Below are positions 59,778 through 64,000 of a stretch of 64,000 bases of DNA, piece by piece. The DNA comes from Lonicera japonica (lineage: Eukaryota; Streptophyta; Magnoliopsida; Dipsacales; Caprifoliaceae): the NCBI GenBank assembly GCA_021464415.1, contig CM038469.1, positions 24,385,901-24,449,900 on the forward strand. Reading direction: 5' to 3'. The position numbers were made by a program, and so were the translations under genes. The notes beneath the pieces are model-generated. The model had not been told where the DNA came from. It searched no databases and saw only the letters and a program-made list of their open reading frames with translations. Numbering within the stretch: the first letter of the stretch is position 1; every line of letters begins with the position of its first letter.

Positions 59778-60726
59778 TGAAAAAAAATCTATATAGATTC
59801 AATAAAAAGTAAAAAGAAGAGTGAATGATATATTAATTGGGGGTGCAAATTAAAGAAACTTAACATAATTAGTTAATAGTGGAATGTAAAGTCAAACGAT
59901 TTAAAATATGGGGTGCAATATTAAATTAGGGGTCAAAATATGGAGTGCAAAGTCTAAATATCTTTATTATCGTGAAGATAAAAATGGATAAATAAATTTC
60001 AATTACTAGATTTGTAAAGACAATTTTTTAAATATTTTTTATTGAAAAAAAAAAGTCTTATTTCACCCATGCATATTATTTTCCATCTGTATATTTTTCT
60101 TGGACAAAAACAATTCCTTCCGGCATTTTGTTGGACAATCTTATTTAACCTATTCCTTTCTCATTAAGATTCACAATAGTACGAAAGAGACGGAAAAAGA
60201 AAAGAAACGAAAAAAAAGTTATCTTTGCAACATGAAGACTAGACTTACCAAAAACAATTAGTCGTTTCGGCAGCCCCTCGTGGGGTCGCATTAGAATTTG
60301 TTAGAATCAACCGCTTCGTTTTTTATTTTTAAAAAAAGAAAGACCAAAATAGTCCAATTTGCATATTATTAATCTAGATAGTTGATGATATGAATTGTAA
60401 AATTCCTTAAAATAAGACATGATTTTCCAAATTAAATATTAAAATAAAAAGTTAATACTTAATTTGCTAACTCTATTAGCATTACTAAATTAATGTGAAA
60501 AGTATTCTAAAAGCGAATAATATAATTTTTTTGTGTATAAAAAAGTAAACTTCAGTTTCCATCCCACTTAAAATTCAGTTTTTAGTGAAAATTGATCCCA
60601 ATCCAGCACACTTAAAATTCTGTTTTAACACACATTTTTTTATTTTAAAAAAATTAATAATAGTCACACCTTATATTTTTAAAGGCCGTATCAAAAAAAT
60701 CTTAATAAGTTGACCCGTATCAGTAC
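59778..60726. other. Duplicated RLP-type flank without gene
   Basis: 59780-59840 and 59960-60180 repeat RLP upstream phrases (ATTCAATAAAAAGTAAAAAG; TTTTCCATCTGTATATTTTTC; TTGGACAAAAACAA). This suggests a fifth, empty duplication unit in which the receptor body was lost. Confidence 0.4.
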
Positions 60727-60978
60727 GTTGACTATTACTTTAAGGCAGATACCTTTAAAGAATGTTATTGACACAGCATACTGCCTATTGTTCAAAACCC
60801 CGATGACTTGCCGGATGATGATGAAGTTCCAGTGCTTCTTCCTCCAAAGACTAAAAATCAACCTGGCAGACCACGGACAAAACAGTTCAAGTCAAGTGGG
60901 GATGTTGGAAACATAAAATATGGATGATTTGGTCAATTGGGCGGACACAATAGAAATGCCTGTTCTGAGACAATATAG
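60727..60978 (+). pseudogene. Mutator (MURA-type) transposase C-terminal remnant
   Basis: A single frame with two stops reads VDYYFKADTFKECY, HSILPIVQNPDDLPDDDEVP, LLPPKTKNQPGRPRTKQFKS and FGQLGGHNRNACSETI. The order (YF-TFK-Y-H-I-P segment, acidic linker, P-PGRPR AT-hook-like motif, C-G-GHN-R-C zinc knuckle) is the C-terminus of MuDR-type transposases. The zinc knuckle has lost its first cysteines (one is a TGA) and gained a residue. The catalytic DDE part is not in the window. Confidence 0.75.
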
Positions 60979-62204
60979 CTTATTTTTAGGAAAAGATTTT
61001 TTTAATAATAAATCAATATAAATAAAGCAGGCAATATTATATAAGCCGCGTACTTAGTCAATTTCTTGTTATTTGGATTAATCGCAAAATGTTAAAGTAT
61101 TGTTTCAGTAATTATCATATATATTAAATATATATTTAAATTTTACTAATTAGTTCGTATTCAGATACACATTGTTTTATTATCGGTTCGATAATGATTT
61201 GTACTGGACAACTAAAACAAATATATGTATATATAATCAAAATAACACTAATAAAAATTATAAGCAATGTATCTAGATTTTTCACATATATATTAAATAG
61301 TAAGTTTATTTATTTATTGTTTGCGTATTAAACAGTTTTGTTAACCTATATGAAATGCGAGTATATAATGCATCGTCAACTATTGGTTTCATAGAATTAC
61401 GATTATATTATGTCACATTTAGGCAATTTTTTCATTATCGATGTGATAATAATTTTTCAAATTATTTGATAAACAGATACATATGATAGTTCATGGCTAA
61501 ACATTTTGTTCAAAATAACTTCATAAATTTTCTATGTCTTAAAAGTTGTATTACTCGTTGGAAAAGTAAATAATATTCAATGACCATCATATTTTTATTA
61601 AGTTATCTTAAACTTCGCGGCACTACAAATACAAATGCATTTGAAATTAATCAATATTTTAATTTAGGATGTGGACTTTTTACATCCTGTATTGAACACA
61701 CACACAATTATTTTAATATTATTACTTTTCCAGCAAATTTAGGAGTAAAAACCAAATTATATGTTTTGATGTTGCATCTGTTTAAATTAACAATAACGGT
61801 GGATGAGTTCATCTTATTATTCAATAGCACAAAATAGATGCATTTGGATGACTAAATTAGATTGTAGATTTTAATATGAGATTATATGATAAACATATAC
61901 AATTCAGTTTTAGTGTACTTCTATTATAGACAAACATGCATTCCTAATATCTGTTAGCTCAATAAAGTTTCACTTATATTGCCTTCTATCTAAATATGAA
62001 ATTGGCGAAATAGATATATTAAACCAATTTAAAATATACTGTTAACATTCAAATATTATAGTGTTTAACTCCATTACACAAAACATCCAAAACTTAAAAG
62101 ATTTCACAATATATAATGAAAATCATGATATATTATTTATTATAGCTTATTTGGTATGTGAATAGATCACATTTTTAGATAAAATCTATGCTGTCTTTGG
62201 TTAT
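60979..62204. other. AT-rich spacer, no gene seen
   Basis: Long AT-rich stretch without splice-supported exons. The open frame at 61580-61837 has no family resemblance. Confidence 0.4.
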
Positions 62205-63946
62205 TTAGCATCTAGGACGTTCCATTCCCATTCTTACAGCTGCAACATCTGTTGACGATTTCTCGGTGTTTTGTTCAATGTTCAACAACTCCAACATGCA
62301 TCCCGTGAAAACCTCAGCCACATTTACCCTCATGTCTCTTATTACATTACTTCGCAAACTACCGTCCAACTCACGTCCAGCAAATGACTCAGTCATGTAA
62401 TACATAACTACTACTGCACAATTGACACTAAAAAAATAGTGGTAAGCTTTAAAATATCAAAAAGTTAAATGGGTCGTCTAAGTACACATCACATACCTAT
62501 CGTTTGATTGACGAAGGCAATCTGTCTTTGCTTCTAATGGGTAATCGACAGATGAACCAACCAACCACTTAATAGCGTCGCGTTCGTTATCACTTAGCAC
62601 CTATTTGTGTTTTGACTTCCTATCATCTTTGGCTTTGAAATGATCATTGTACCTTCAACCAACGTGTGGGGGCGCGTTTTTCGTTCATTTGCATTAGGAA
62701 TCGCCTTATCTCGGAATGATAAATATCAAGATTTGATTAGTTTGAATCAAATAAAAAGCTATGTCAGAACAAAGGTTTGCAGCTTGTCAATGTTATTGAG
62801 GGTGAATTTTTATTACCATTTGGGATGCATCTCCGTAACACTTGTTATATTCATCTCCCCCTCTTTCGAGGCTTCATTGGGTTAACATGGTACCCACACT
62901 CCTCTTGCTTTATCCAAGTACATCATTGTGAAATGATACTTTGCTTCATGGTGTAATGAGATCATGATATGAGTGGATTTATGGATGTTAACCAATATGG
63001 AATCAACCAAGAACTTGTTAATCCTAATCTCACGTCCCAATAGTACATATTGTTGCATTTACAACATAGATTACTAAATTATCACATAAAAATCCGTTAA
63101 TCATAAACTATTCTAATTGGTTTACGTAATTGTCCTCAATATATTCATATAAGAAAATACCCAGGCGAATGTCGTCATGATAGTTGCATTAACACTGGAA
63201 CCTCTTTCAACAGCTACATATGTTTTCAGAAGCTTCGCATATGTATCAATTACATACAACATTTATAGTCTAAAAATTAGGCATTGTACCACTTATATTT
63301 TGAACATTGAATTTTTTACTCTTAAATGAATATGATAGTTAATAATACATTGCTTGATAGGGATTTATTGTCAAGTATATCCTCCATGTCCTTTACAGAT
63401 AGAGACACAATGTCCAGCAATATTAGCTTGTACCTACACATTATGGTATATATGTTAGATGAATAACATTTGAATAATATCGAATTATAAATATTATGCA
63501 ATGATATCATATAAATGATTACGTAACTCATACATACATTGGTAATTTGTCAGTCAGGATATTCTGGAGTTTCATCTTTGTTCCGGCATCAAGGTGCTTT
63601 GCAATAGTTGTTTTATTAATATTAAACCGTTTTGAAGGTCTATATGATCTAGCTCTATCCACTCCCTCCACGTAATCATCTATATCAACAAGGTTAAGTT
63701 TGTCTCTGTCACCCAGTATGGTTTGATGCTGTGTATTCGAAGAAATAGACCTCCGAGTCCTCCTAGTATGATGTTCATTAAGTGATGCGCATTCAGCCAT
63801 GCCTATATCTTTGTACTTTCTGTCATTGCCTTGTTTTACGTACCTGCGCATTCAGCCATGATCTTTTGTGTCATCATATCGTAGTTTGTGTGTTGAAGAA
63901 CCTCAATGGCAACTTTCAATTTTTTGTTATCAATCTCCAGTTCCAT
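62205..63946 (-). pseudogene. Ulp1-like (C48) cysteine protease, probably transposon-borne
   Basis: Minus strand. The two last exons join cleanly: 62600-62497 (VLSDNERDAIKWLVGSSVDY to SND) and 62427-62205 (VNCAVVVMYYMTESFAGREL, then VIRDMRVNVAEVFTGCMLEL to the stop). The NCAVVVMYYM segment fits the catalytic-cysteine motif of C48 proteases. Upstream pieces are about 63052-62818 (REIRINKFLVDSILVNIHKS, ISLHHEAKYHFTMMYLDKAR, with one in-frame stop), about 63267-63160 (YVIDTYAKLLKTYVAVERGS), 63433-63349 (YKLILLDIVSLSVKDMEDIL), 63851-63538 (MAECASLNEHHTRR, SKRFNINKTTIAKHLDAGTK) and a first coiled segment from ATG 63946 (MELEIDNKKLKVAIEVLQHT). Not every junction is resolved and the gene may extend past the window. 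Plant genomes carry many such genes inside Mutator-like elements; the nearby transposase remnant fits this. Confidence 0.6.
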
Positions 63947-64000
63947 TACTCTTTCATCTGTTTAAACTCCTAAGCTCGAGTTTGCCATGTTCTTTTTTTG

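Noticed and set aside
1..64000. tRNA, rRNA or other structured RNA genes
   Set aside because: No cloverleaf or rRNA-like sequence was recognised by eye; the TGGTATCAGAG strings are retrotransposon primer-binding sites, not tRNA genes. A covariance-model scan was not possible.

Overview
This is nuclear DNA from a flowering plant, most probably a eudicot. The evidence is an AT-rich background, GT-AG introns, LRR receptor-like protein genes and a dense mix of plant transposon families (Ty1-copia, Ty3-gypsy, RTE and L1 LINEs, CACTA, Mutator, Stowaway/Tourist MITEs). I cannot name the species. Nothing bacterial, viral or organellar was seen.

Layout. 0.9-3.2 kb: the 3' eight exons of a plastid fatty-acid-binding protein of the chalcone-isomerase fold (FAP2-like), the only gene with every splice junction and phase intact apart from one transposon gene. 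3.2-24.3 kb: repeat-rich spacer with a solo LTR (7632-8963), MITEs, a LINE tail, and an 8.5-kb TIR element (13283-21785, 9-bp target duplication) that itself holds an internally deleted copia (13707-16542) and a 2.1-kb gypsy-type solo LTR (17303-19451). This is followed by a first broken receptor-like protein (RLP A), split by another solo LTR. 24.3-30.3 kb: RLP B, the best preserved receptor, broken only by what looks like one missing A in a homopolymer. 30.3-39.8 kb: gypsy tail and LTR, L1 remnants, then a second, degenerate copy of the FAP2 3' half interrupted by a deleted copia. 39.8-56.6 kb: RLP C, a receptor pseudogene split by a 5'-truncated RTE LINE (18-bp target duplication) and by a 10.9-kb compound CACTA transposon. 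56.6-64 kb: flanking duplication with the stub of RLP D, a Mutator transposase C-terminal remnant, and a minus-strand Ulp1-like (C48) protease gene that may run off the window.

The four RLP loci share a leader and similar upstream DNA, so they arose by local duplication. A FAP2 fragment next to RLP C suggests at least one duplication block included the neighbouring housekeeping gene. The copies then decayed by insertion, and paralogous copies serve as empty-site controls for several insertions.

The most unusual object is the compound CACTA element at 44358-55212. A Pack-CACTA (44358-51135) carries exons of an 11-beta-hydroxysteroid-dehydrogenase-like gene beside an intact four-exon Transposase_24 gene and a TNPD tail. 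Its 5' half is then repeated in inverted orientation after its 3' end, giving a palindrome with ~3.9-kb arms around a ~3.1-kb spacer, capped on both outer sides by the same CACTA end. Transcribed through, it would form a long hairpin RNA containing host-gene exons, comparable in architecture to Mu killer of maize.
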